NCBI GenBank assembly: GCA_965205045.1
Contig: OZ242031.1
Location: forward strand, 4,216,001-4,280,000
DNA: 64,000 bases
DNA from: UBA6522 sp965205045
Lineage (GTDB): Bacteria; Pseudomonadota; Gammaproteobacteria; Steroidobacterales; Rariloculaceae
Direction: 5' to 3'
The notes under the pieces were generated by a model that was given only the letters and a program-made list of their open reading frames with translations, was not told the origin of the DNA and did no database searches. The translations under genes were made by a program, and so were the position numbers. Shown piece by piece: positions 1-8,587 of this stretch; positions within the stretch are counted from its first letter, which is position 1; the number at the start of each line of letters is the position of its first letter.

Positions 1-1101
1 CCGGGTCCCACCGCGCAACGAAAATGAAGGGGACGACTGCAGGAGCATGGCAAGCATGTCGGCGAGCGCGCTGCCGTCCGCAAGCTGCGCCTCGCCGCCC
101 AGGGCGGCCTGGATGGCGATCGGCAGTGCCTGCTCGTAGTTGTTGCCGAGATCCTTGACGACGGCGGCTTCAACCATGGGATCCTGACCCGATGCGAGCT
201 TCGCAGCCACCGACATGGACATCTGCCTCAGTGTCCACAACTCCGCCGCCAATCGGCCGATCACGCCGGCAAGGACGGCATCCGGTTCGGATCCCGCCGC
301 ATCGATCAGGCTGGCCAGCAGCACATGGCTCGACAGGTACCGCTCCGGGCCAGATCGTTCCAGTGCCAGTTCCGCGGTCGCCTGTGTCCAGCCTTCGCCC
401 TCCACACCTATCAGCGCGCCGTCCGGAACCTCGGCATCGTCGAAGAACACCTCGTTGAACTCATGGTGCCCGGCCAGATCGATGATCGGCCGTACTTCCA
501 CGCCGGGCAGATCGAGATCGACCAGGAATTGGCTCAGTCCCTCGCGGCGCTCGGAACCGGCTTCCGTTCTTACCAGTGTCAACATGACCGCGGCGGCGTG
601 TGCATTGGTCGTCCAGACTTTCTGGCCATTGAGCCGCCAGCCGCCGTCGACGCGCATCGCCGAAGTGCGGATGTTTGCAAGATCCGAACCGGCGCCCGGC
701 TCGCTCAAGCCGATGCACGCAAACAATTCGCCGCGCGCCATGCCGGGCAGGTACTTCCGCCGTTGCGCCTCGGTGCCATAGCGCAACAGCAACGGCCCGG
801 TCTGCCGGTCCGCGATCCAGTGCGAACCGACCGGCGCGCCGGCCGCGAGGAGTTCCTCAAGGACGATATAGCGCTCCAACGGGTCCCGCTCGTGACCGCC
901 GTAACGTCTCGGCCACAGCATGCCGATGAAACCGGCCTCGCCCAGCTTGCGGCTGAAGTCCGGATCGAGCACGGCCCAGCAGTTGGTGCGTCGTGCGGGG
1001 ACGCTTTCGGGCAGGTGCTCGGCCAGGAATGCCCGCACCTCCCCGCGCAAGGCCTGCGCATCGGAGGGCGTCGCAAACGGGTGGATGGCGAAGACCGACA
1101 A
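1..1101 (-). CDS. Acyl-CoA dehydrogenase, C-terminus cut by window edge
   Basis: Flavoprotein of the acyl-CoA dehydrogenase family, which oxidises acyl-CoA thioesters at the alpha-beta bond. The minus-strand frame is open from about 1101 to the window edge. It shows the conserved stretch around GLSEPGAGSDL that shapes the FAD/substrate site, and near the edge FSLRGGTR, which matches the end of the family's C-terminal helical domain. Only the last few dozen codons should be missing. The frame is closed upstream by a TAG. I chose a TTG at 1101 because a GGAG lies about six bases before it and no ATG is available before the first conserved residues, so the start is uncertain. The substrate cannot be told from sequence. 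It is divergent from the aldo/keto reductase at 1301 and has no obvious link to fucose metabolism. Confidence 0.82.
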   Translation of the reverse strand, partial: MSVFAIHPFATPSDAQALRGEVRAFLAEHLPESVPARRTNCWAVLDPDFSRKLGEAGFIGMLWPRRYGGHERDPLERYIVLEELLAAGAPVGSHWIADRQTGPLLLRYGTEAQRRKYLPGMARGELFACIGLSEPGAGSDLANIRTSAMRVDGGWRLNGQKVWTTNAHAAAVMLTLVRTEAGSERREGLSQFLVDLDLPGVEVRPIIDLAGHHEFNEVFFDDAEVPDGALIGVEGEGWTQATAELALERSGPERYLSSHVLLASLIDAAGSEPDAVLAGVIGRLAAELWTLRQMSMSVAAKLASGQDPMVEAAVVKDLGNNYEQALPIAIQAALGGEAQLADGSALADMLAMLLQSSPSFSLRGGTR

Positions 1102-1300
1102 CCTGTTCTCCGGAGACCCTTGGCGCTACGCAATTTTAGGCGCTAGACACCCAGACCTTCATGCAAAATCCGCAATGGGTCGCGCCACAGAAGAAACAAT
1201 CGCGCCAATTCTGTACTGGCCGCATTGCGCTGTCGCCCACAACCAATGCGCTATTCTACCAAGTGCGCGTTTTCTCCGGCATCTGAGGAAAGCAACGATA

Positions 1301-2320
1301 ATGGCTTCTATTGAAAGGCGGCGCGTCGGCAACACACATACTTCTGTCGACACTCTCGGTTTTGGCTGTGCCTCACTGGGCAATCTGTTTCACAGCGTGT
1401 CGCAGACAGAAGCGGCTCGAATTCTGGATACCGCGTGGCGGCACGGTTTTCGCTACTTCGATACCGCACCCCACTACGGACAAGGTCTGAGCGAAAGGCG
1501 CGTCGGCGATGCACTGCGTCCCAGGGAGGGAAAGGAGTATGTTTTGTCAACAAAGGTCGGCCGCCTCCTGCGACCGGCCGGATACGCCGTCGAGCGTCAT
1601 GGCTTTCTGTCCCCAATGCCCTTCGATATCGTTTACGACTACAGTTACGATGGAGTCATGCGTTCCTTCGAGGACAGTCTCCAGCGCCTGGGACTGGATC
1701 GAATCGACATACTCTTCATGCATGACATCGGGACGGCAACTCACGGTGCCGACAATGAGAGGTTATTTCCCGTTGCCATGGATGGCGGGTATCGTGCGAT
1801 GCAGCAACTCCGCAGCCAGGGCCGGGTGGGCGCCATCGGTCTTGGCGTCAACGAGTACGAAGTCTGTCAGGCAGCGCTTGAGTACGGAGACTGGGACTGC
1901 TTCCTGCTGGCTGGCCGCTACACGCTTCTGGAGCAGGAGCCTCTCGACTCTTTCCTGCCGAAATGCATGCAGCGAAACTGCTCCATCATCATAGGCGGTG
2001 CATACAACTCGGGAATTCTGGCCACGGGTGTCAGAAACAGAACACCTCTCCGCTACAACTACGCCGATGCGCCGGACAGGATTGTCGACAAGGTCTCAAG
2101 AATCGAAAGTACGTGCGAAAGGTTCGAGGTGCCATTGCCGGCGGCGGCTTTGCAATTCCCTCTGGCTCACCCTGCTGTTGCCAGCGTCATTCCGGGTATC
2201 GGAAAGCCAAGCCGCATCGAACAGACCCTGAACCTGTTCGCTTTCGAGATTCCGGCGGAATTCTGGTCCGCGCTGGTCGAACAGAATCTGCTTCGGGACG
2301 ATGCTCCCGTTCCTGGGTGA
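1301..2320 (+). CDS. Aldo/keto reductase, L-fucose (D-threo-aldose) 1-dehydrogenase type
   Basis: A 339-residue NAD(P)-dependent aldo/keto reductase. The family's catalytic tetrad is visible as Asp54, Tyr59 (in FDTAPHYG), Lys85 (in STKVGR) and His141 (in LFMHDIG). Overall it resembles the D-threo-aldose/L-fucose 1-dehydrogenase branch, which oxidises L-fucose to L-fuconolactone in the cytoplasm. The ATG at 1301 follows a GAGGAAA ribosome site. The frame is open further upstream, but that part has no family similarity. The assignment to fucose is inference from family resemblance plus the fuconolactonase and fuconate dehydratase genes in the same locus; pyridoxal dehydrogenase is the nearest alternative. 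It converges with the TonB-dependent receptor, with a hairpin between them. Confidence 0.85.
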   Translation: MASIERRRVGNTHTSVDTLGFGCASLGNLFHSVSQTEAARILDTAWRHGFRYFDTAPHYGQGLSERRVGDALRPREGKEYVLSTKVGRLLRPAGYAVERHGFLSPMPFDIVYDYSYDGVMRSFEDSLQRLGLDRIDILFMHDIGTATHGADNERLFPVAMDGGYRAMQQLRSQGRVGAIGLGVNEYEVCQAALEYGDWDCFLLAGRYTLLEQEPLDSFLPKCMQRNCSIIIGGAYNSGILATGVRNRTPLRYNYADAPDRIVDKVSRIESTCERFEVPLPAAALQFPLAHPAVASVIPGIGKPSRIEQTLNLFAFEIPAEFWSALVEQNLLRDDAPVPG

Positions 2321-2327
2321 AAAACGG

Positions 2328-2350
2328 GGCCGCATGCTGAGCATGCGGCC
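2328..2350 (-). terminator. Hairpin terminator between convergent genes
   Basis: A perfect 10-bp inverted repeat (GGCCGCATGC, loop of three bases, GCATGCGGCC). Read on the minus strand it is followed by CCCGTTTTTC, so it fits an intrinsic terminator for the TonB-dependent receptor gene. It may also stop plus-strand transcription of the aldo/keto reductase, although no T-run follows on that side. Confidence 0.7.
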
Positions 2351-2377
2351 TCTGGGTAATACAGCGAAACCCGACGA

Positions 2378-5248
2378 TTATTCGAAATCTGCCGTAAGCG
2401 TCAGCCCTACTCTGCGGCCGATGTGATCGAAGTACCGGACGTCGGTGTTCTCCGTCGTAATGCTGCCGGCACCCGAGTTATTGGTGAACGGCGGATCGTT
2501 CTGGAACAGGTTGTCCACACGCAGGTTGACCCTGATGACATCGTTGACCTGGTACCAGCCGCCGATGTTGAAGATGCCGTGTGAATCGACCTCCCTGTCG
2601 GGCCGACGGCAAACACTGCCGCAATCGTCGTAGCCGTTCTGGAACTGATGCTGAAGGAATCCGGTCCAGTCGTCATTCGACCAGCGTAGCGTCGCGTAGT
2701 GCTTGAGTTGCAGCGCCGGACCGAAATGACGGGTAAGGAACCGATTGAGGCGCGACTGAACACCCGAACCTTCATAGACTTCCTGGTCATAATCGGTCAC
2801 GTAGGTCGCATTGTAGGTGAACGCCCAGTCGCCGATATCAGACGGCAGATCCCAGAGGAACCTGAAGTCGACACCTGACGTCTCGACAACACCGATGTTT
2901 GCGTTCGTCTGCAGAACGGCGCCGATGTAGTCGTTGAAGCGGAACGCCGGATCGTCCGGGCAGTTGTTGAGCCGATCAATTTCTTCCTCGGTGAATGTGC
3001 TGCAGCGGAAAATGAAGTCGCTGGCGAATCGGTCCCAATCGCCAAAGATCGCCTCCGGCGGAATACCGGAATTAACGACGTTGTCGATCCTGTAGTCCCA
3101 GTAGTCGAGCGCGACAGCAATGTTGCCGAAACCGATTTGATCGTGGTCGAAGCTGATCGCTGTACCGATCGCAAACGTCTCGGATTCTTCGGGCTTCAGA
3201 TCGAGGTTACCGCCCGAAAGCCGGTTGACGCGGAGGTCGCAGACATTGAATGTATCGTCCCGCGGATCGCTTGGTGTCACGCCGTCCGGACACAGTTCCC
3301 GATCGAAGATAAAGGCAGCGGCGGGTATTGTGCCGACCAGGCTCCTCGCCTGGAACAGGTCGACCAGCGTCGGTGCCCGAAAGCCCTTGCCAAATGAGGC
3401 GTGCAGATTGACGTTTGGCATTACGTCGTAATTGATCAGCAATTTCGGATTGGTCGTGTTGCCGACGTCGCTGTAGTCGTCATACCGAACGGACGCGCTG
3501 ACTTCGAGCTCGTCGGTGATCGGAACCTGGACTTCGAGAGTCGCCGAGTAAAGGTCGCGGGCACCCGAGACGTTGCGGTCCGGACCGAGGCGAACCTCCG
3601 GCGTCTGATTGGTGGCCGCAAGGCGTTCCAGCGACAGACCGGTAAAAAGCTCTTCTTCCGTGTATTCAAATGCGAATGCCAGGGCCGCCGCACCCGCACC
3701 GACGTCGATCTGCTCGATGTCCCGTCCGAGCGTAAAGCCGACGTTTCTGAGCTGCGCGTCGGCAATACGGTCCTTGACCTTGCCCATGTAGCTGCCGGTG
3801 ATGTACGCCTGTGCATCCGGCGACTGGCCTGCGAAGTCCGCCCAGGGGTTGATCCACGTCGCACCGTCTCTGCCGTCAATTCCATCCACCCAGCGGTTGT
3901 CGTAGGATACGATCGCCTGTTCAAACTCTGCTTCGGACTGCAAGGCCCAGACTTCGTAGTCGAACGCACCGATGACGCCGTCGACCGACGCCATCAGGCG
4001 CCAGGTGCGGTCCGTTACAGTGTTTTCAGGTCGTTCGAGCGCGACCATCGATATGCCGTATGTCTCGACAGCCGAAGTCATATCCTGCCCGGAAATCGCC
4101 GGCACGATACCGTTGCCAGGATAATACGGCGAGGTGACAGGTATTTGACGGCCCTGTATTCTCGGCCATGGCCTTTCGCGCGTGATGTCGCTCCACGCAT
4201 GGAAAAACTGCAGCGAAAACGTGTGCTCGTCAGCAAATCGCTTGGATACCTGCGACGCCAGAGTGTGTTGCTCTTCCTCGGAAATCGTGACGAAGTTCAG
4301 CCCGGTCAATGTGTAGACGCAGCTGCCGTCGCCAACGGCGTGAATGTCCCCCGTGCTTAACTGATCGGACATCACCGGACAGTCAGGGTATGGGCTGGCC
4401 CCGGTATTCGTCGCAATCTGGCCCGATGCCAGTGGATTGTTGCGCTGCCTTACGTTGCCGGGAAAGGCTTCCCGGCGGACGCCAAAATTCGGGTCGGCAC
4501 CGGGCTCGATGATGCCATGCAGAACACCGCCCCACGGTCCTTCCAGGTAGTCGCGATCGCCAGCCCTGAGATCATCACGATTACGAGCCGATGCAGCGAC
4601 ATAGAAATTGTAACCGTCAGCGTCAAGATCGCCGACGCCGAGAATCGTAGAGTACTTGTTCAGGCCACCGCCGTCACCTTCAGTCGGAAATGTCGACGTC
4701 AAGTTCAGGCCGGAACCTTCGTACTCTTCATACATCTTGAAGTTGATAACGCCGGCGATTGCATCTGAACCGTAAATGGATGACGCGCCGTCGGGCAGGA
4801 TATCCACACTGGAAACGGCCGCCTGCGGCAACACGTTGAGGTTGGTGGCAATTCCGGCGAACGGGTCGCGCACCACGCGCTTGCCGTCCAGCAGGGTCAA
4901 TGTCGATTGTCCACCCAGTGAGCGCAGGTTCGCGAAGTTGGCAAAACTCGGATTGAACAGGTTCAGAGTGTTGGAGGTAACCTCACTCGCCTGAATCGAC
5001 GGGATCGTATCCAGGATCTCGACGGGATTACTTACCCCACGATCGATCAGTTCCTGGTCGTCGAGCGTCACGACGATGTTCGAACTCTGTTCCTGCCTTA
5101 TCAGCGAGCCCGTAGTGACGATTTCCTCGAGTACCTCGTCGTCCTGTGCCGTAGCCGGCTGGGCGACCAGAATGAGGCTCGCCACTATCAGCGGCACACA
5201 TAGAAAGTCTTGGCGCCCTGAAGTCGGGCGACGAATCAGTTTTGTCAT
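2378..5248 (-). CDS. TonB-dependent outer-membrane receptor
   Basis: A 956-residue TonB-dependent receptor. It has an N-terminal signal peptide (about residues 1-34, ending ATAQ) and then the segment DDEVLEEIVTTGSLIR, typical of the plug start in carbohydrate-associated receptors of proteobacteria. A plug domain follows (RGVSNPVEILDTIPS, and later LLDGKRVV and DILPDGASSIYGSDAIAGVINF), then a long 22-strand barrel region rich in aromatic girdle residues. It should import an oligosaccharide across the outer membrane using TonB energy. It ends in ADFE rather than in a terminal aromatic residue. Its divergent neighbour is the tandem sulfatase at 5694, with a shared 445-bp control region. The substrate (fucose-rich sulfated oligosaccharide) is inferred from context only. 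Confidence 0.95.
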   Translation of the reverse strand: MTKLIRRPTSGRQDFLCVPLIVASLILVAQPATAQDDEVLEEIVTTGSLIRQEQSSNIVVTLDDQELIDRGVSNPVEILDTIPSIQASEVTSNTLNLFNPSFANFANLRSLGGQSTLTLLDGKRVVRDPFAGIATNLNVLPQAAVSSVDILPDGASSIYGSDAIAGVINFKMYEEYEGSGLNLTSTFPTEGDGGGLNKYSTILGVGDLDADGYNFYVAASARNRDDLRAGDRDYLEGPWGGVLHGIIEPGADPNFGVRREAFPGNVRQRNNPLASGQIATNTGASPYPDCPVMSDQLSTGDIHAVGDGSCVYTLTGLNFVTISEEEQHTLASQVSKRFADEHTFSLQFFHAWSDITRERPWPRIQGRQIPVTSPYYPGNGIVPAISGQDMTSAVETYGISMVALERPENTVTDRTWRLMASVDGVIGAFDYEVWALQSEAEFEQAIVSYDNRWVDGIDGRDGATWINPWADFAGQSPDAQAYITGSYMGKVKDRIADAQLRNVGFTLGRDIEQIDVGAGAAALAFAFEYTEEELFTGLSLERLAATNQTPEVRLGPDRNVSGARDLYSATLEVQVPITDELEVSASVRYDDYSDVGNTTNPKLLINYDVMPNVNLHASFGKGFRAPTLVDLFQARSLVGTIPAAAFIFDRELCPDGVTPSDPRDDTFNVCDLRVNRLSGGNLDLKPEESETFAIGTAISFDHDQIGFGNIAVALDYWDYRIDNVVNSGIPPEAIFGDWDRFASDFIFRCSTFTEEEIDRLNNCPDDPAFRFNDYIGAVLQTNANIGVVETSGVDFRFLWDLPSDIGDWAFTYNATYVTDYDQEVYEGSGVQSRLNRFLTRHFGPALQLKHYATLRWSNDDWTGFLQHQFQNGYDDCGSVCRRPDREVDSHGIFNIGGWYQVNDVIRVNLRVDNLFQNDPPFTNNSGAGSITTENTDVRYFDHIGRRVGLTLTADFE

Positions 5249-5693
5249 GGAGAACTACCCCCTGGTCAATTGAAGCCGGCACATCGCGGCAGGCGACCAA
5301 CGCTTTATTGGTCGCTTTGAAAAACGCAAACACTTCATGATTATATCGCTATGTAATGCCACCATATCTTGCTTTTTCGGCACGAATTTATGATTCATCG
5401 GCAACGGGTACGGCATGTTTCGGATGAAAAGCGATAGACATCGTTGTAGGCACAAATTCGTATATCAGCACTACTACTCATATACGAGAATGCTTCACTG
5501 TGCGGGTCGAGTTCTTGCCAATAACGCACGAGTCAATGCCACTGCGGCACCGGCAGTTCCGACGTCGGAAACGGGTTGCCTCAGACGGAGGCGGGCAGAG
5601 GTGTTCGGAGAGCCTTGACGGGTTATAGTCGGCGTCAAACCCGATCTGTAGATGATCGCTGCAGTCCCGCCAAAACGTATTCTGGAGCAATTG
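5249..5693. other. Divergent control region between receptor and tandem sulfatase
   Basis: No gene is seen here. The segment is more AT-rich than its surroundings, holds the promoters of two divergent genes, and contains the inverted repeat listed at 5459-5486. A GGAG ribosome site precedes the sulfatase ATG at 5694. Confidence 0.6.
5459..5486. promoter_or_regulatory. Candidate operator, CGTATAT-N14-ATATACG
   Basis: Perfect 7-base inverted arms (5459-5465 and 5480-5486) are separated by 14 bases, so arm centres are two helical turns apart, as expected for a dimeric regulator. A similar arrangement (CATATA-N14-TATATG) lies at 10962-10987 upstream of the DUF1080 gene. No regulator is proven; the IclR protein at 11110 or an unlinked protein are possibilities. 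Confidence 0.35.
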
Positions 5694-8345
5694 ATGTACG
5701 CAATGCGATTGTTCATCGTGCTGGTCGCAGCTGTTCTCGCGGCCAGTGGTCCCGGCGCCGAATCTGAAAACGACGGTAACCGGACGCCACCCAATATCAT
5801 CGTAATTCTTGCCGATGATGCGGGCGTCGAGGCCTTCGAACCCTACGGCGGATTATCGTACGAGACACCAAACATCGACGCGCTCGCGGCACGGGGCGTC
5901 AAGTTCACGCGGACCTTCAGTCAGCCGTTGTGCACGCCATCGCGCGTGCAGCTGCTCACCGGCAAACACAACTACCGCAACTACGAGGCGTTCGGCTGGC
6001 TCGATCCGGACGAGCAGACGTTTGCGCAAACGCTGCAGAGCGCCGGCTACAAGACAATGGTAGCTGGTAAGTGGCAGTTGTCCGCGCCAGATTACCCGAT
6101 TGAATACGATGCTTCACGCGCCGCACCGAATGTAACGCCCGACGTAATGCGTGAAGACTACGGCTTCGATCAATACTCGCTGTGGCAATTGAATCACGTT
6201 GGTAGCGAGGGCGCGGGGCCGCGTTACTGGGCTGCCAAACTCGAAGTCGACGGTCGCGACCTGACGCTCGGGGACGACGGGTACGGCCCCGACCATCACA
6301 CGGCCTACCTGATCGACTTCATTCGAGCGACCACCGCCGAATCCCGGCCGTTTCTTGCTTACTTCCCGACTTCCCTGCCTCATAGCCCCTGGGTGCCCAC
6401 GCCGCATACGGCGTCCGGCCCTGCCAGCGACACGATGCGCGCGCGCGAGAACTTCGGCGCGAATGTCGAATACCTCGACTTCCTTGTCGGGCAAATTACC
6501 GCCGCCGTGGACGAACTCGGCATCGCCGACAACACGTACATCGTATTCACGAGTGACAACGGCACGGCAAAGAGCATCACGTCATTGACCAATGCGGGCC
6601 CTGTCAAAGGTGACAAAGGTGATCTATCTGTCCCCGGCACGCACGTGCCACTCATCATCGCCGGCCCGGGCATCGAACCGGGCAAGCGTGACGATCGCCT
6701 CGTCGGATTTGCCGACGTTGCAACCACCGTCGTTGCGTTGGCCGGGGCGGACAATGACGGACTCGACGGCCGGCCTCTGGTGCAGGTGCCGGACCGCTCG
6801 CCGGCGGATGAATTGTATTCCTGGTACGACCCCAAGGGTCGGCCGTTCGCGCCGGGTGCCGTGGCCATGTCCGCCGCGCAGCGCGTGTATGACGACGGCC
6901 GCGTAACGGCGATTGAGCCGCAGGAATCGTGTTGCATAGTGCGGGAGGTCCCGACGGTGGACGCGCCCGATCCTGAGCTGGAAACGCTGCTCGGCCGTCA
7001 CGCGCAAGGTAGCGCCAAACCCAACGTGCTATTGATCTTCACCGACGACCAGGGTTACGCCGATGTCGGGGCTTACGGCTCGACCTTCATCGACACGCCC
7101 AACATCGATCGGATGGCCGCAGACGGCGTGCGCTTTACACAATTCTATGCGGCGGCCCCGGTTTGCGCACCGTCGCGCGCGGGGTTGCTGACCGGCAAGA
7201 CACCCGACAAAGCCGGGGTTACCACCAACGTCCACATCGACGCCGGGCCGGGCCGCGGTCTGCAGCTCGAAGAAGTCACGATCGCCGAAGTACTGGCCGA
7301 CAACGGCTATCGCACCGCTGCCATCGGGAAGTGGCACCTGAGCGGCGAGATGACCACGACGCCGAACTACCAGGGATTCGACCACGCGTTCGGTCACCTC
7401 GGCGGTGTCATCGACAACTACTCGCACACGAACCATGTCGGACGAGTCGGTCACGACCTCTATCGCAACGGCGAAGAGGTCTTCGAGAATGGGCGCTTTT
7501 TCGCGGATCTCATGGTGGAGGAGACCCTCGAGTTCATCGATCGTGACAATGCGCGGCCTTTTTTCATCTATTTCGCACTGAATTCTCCGCACTATCCGTA
7601 CCAGGGCGATCCCGAATGGCTGGCGGTCTACAAGGAGCACGATCTCGAGCGTCGGCAGCTCGAATACGGTGCGTTCGTCAGCACGATGGATGCACGCATC
7701 GGTGACCTGCTGGATGCGTTGGAGCAGCGCGGCGTGCTCGACGACACGATCGTGATTTTTCAGAGCGACCACGGCTTTTCCACCGAACAGCGCGCACTGT
7801 ATGGCGGCGGCAGCGCCGGCATCTATCGCGGCGCGAAATTCTCGCAGTTCGAAGGCGGCCTGCGCGTACCCGGGATCATCCGCTGGCCCGGGAAGATCCC
7901 GGCGGGCGAGGTCCGCGATCAATTCGCCGTAAGCCAGGACTGGTTCCCGACGATCCTGGAGTACGCTGGTATCGACTACGACGTCAGCGCGCTCGACGGC
8001 CACAGTCTGGCACCGCTCATCAGCGATGCGTCGGAGTCCACCACGCACGACAGCTTCGTCTGGCACCAGTTTGATTACTGGCGCACAAAAAACCATTCCT
8101 ACGCTGTCCGGGAGGGCGACTGGAAGTTGTTGTTGAACCCGCGGGAAACCTCGCCGCTGCCCGACGGCAAGGCGATTGACGAGAATCTCGAGGGGACTTT
8201 TCTCTATAACCTGGCCGACGATCCCGGCGAGACGCAGAACGTCCATGAGCAGCACCCTGAGGTTGTGACGAGGCTGCTCGCCATCCGCGACGCCTACGTC
8301 GCAGAGCTTGAGGCTATGGGCCGATTCGACTACCCGGCTCAATGA
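5694..8345 (+). CDS. Tandem two-domain sulfatase (family S1)
   Basis: An 883-residue exported protein with two complete type I sulfatase modules in one chain. A signal peptide (about residues 1-22) is followed by module 1 with metal-binding ADDAG and active-site CTPSR (Cys80). Module 2 starts near residue 440 (TDDQGYADV) and has CAPSR (Cys491). Both cysteines sit in C-x-P-S-R, the motif converted to formylglycine. Module 2 also shows GKWHLSG and SDHGFS. The two modules differ, so they probably remove sulfate from different positions. A single-domain family member is usually 450-600 residues. The ATG at 5694 follows GGAGCAATTG; an earlier ATG at 5652 lacks a ribosome site and a signal-like start. 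The reading frame continues past its TGA into a sulfatase remnant. Substrate specificity is not readable. Confidence 0.93.
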   Translation: MYAMRLFIVLVAAVLAASGPGAESENDGNRTPPNIIVILADDAGVEAFEPYGGLSYETPNIDALAARGVKFTRTFSQPLCTPSRVQLLTGKHNYRNYEAFGWLDPDEQTFAQTLQSAGYKTMVAGKWQLSAPDYPIEYDASRAAPNVTPDVMREDYGFDQYSLWQLNHVGSEGAGPRYWAAKLEVDGRDLTLGDDGYGPDHHTAYLIDFIRATTAESRPFLAYFPTSLPHSPWVPTPHTASGPASDTMRARENFGANVEYLDFLVGQITAAVDELGIADNTYIVFTSDNGTAKSITSLTNAGPVKGDKGDLSVPGTHVPLIIAGPGIEPGKRDDRLVGFADVATTVVALAGADNDGLDGRPLVQVPDRSPADELYSWYDPKGRPFAPGAVAMSAAQRVYDDGRVTAIEPQESCCIVREVPTVDAPDPELETLLGRHAQGSAKPNVLLIFTDDQGYADVGAYGSTFIDTPNIDRMAADGVRFTQFYAAAPVCAPSRAGLLTGKTPDKAGVTTNVHIDAGPGRGLQLEEVTIAEVLADNGYRTAAIGKWHLSGEMTTTPNYQGFDHAFGHLGGVIDNYSHTNHVGRVGHDLYRNGEEVFENGRFFADLMVEETLEFIDRDNARPFFIYFALNSPHYPYQGDPEWLAVYKEHDLERRQLEYGAFVSTMDARIGDLLDALEQRGVLDDTIVIFQSDHGFSTEQRALYGGGSAGIYRGAKFSQFEGGLRVPGIIRWPGKIPAGEVRDQFAVSQDWFPTILEYAGIDYDVSALDGHSLAPLISDASESTTHDSFVWHQFDYWRTKNHSYAVREGDWKLLLNPRETSPLPDGKAIDENLEGTFLYNLADDPGETQNVHEQHPEVVTRLLAIRDAYVAELEAMGRFDYPAQ

Positions 8346-8579
8346 ACAAAACTTCTGCGCTTTGCCGGTGCCTGCAGCCCGACGCGAGCGAGCCTGCTGT
8401 CCGGGCAGGCCTACCACGATACGGGCATCCAGCTCGTTGCCGGACCGAATCTCGCGGAGGATCAGGCCGATCTGGCGCGAGCGATGTACGAAGAATGGCT
8501 GGAGTGGGCCGAATCCCGTAACGTCGTCCTAAAGCCCACGGCGAACTACCCACATGAGCCGGAGTATGTTCCTTATTAA
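8346..8579 (+). pseudogene. Sulfatase remnant: active site joined to C-terminal tail
   Basis: Directly after the TGA of the tandem sulfatase, the same frame stays open to the TAA at 8577-8579. It encodes FAGACSPTRASLLSGQAYHD, a sulfatase active-site segment (C-S-P-T-R), followed within about 20 residues by LARAMYEEWLEWAESRN, which matches the C-terminal tail of other sulfatases. About 400 codons of a normal sulfatase core are missing, as is the N-terminus, and there is no start codon. It reads as an internally deleted third sulfatase gene. Confidence 0.75.
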
Positions 8580-8587
8580 CGAAACAC

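Noticed and set aside
3401..4360. 319-codon plus-strand frame inside the TonB-dependent receptor
   Set aside because: The receptor reading is complete and typical; the opposite frame is compositional.
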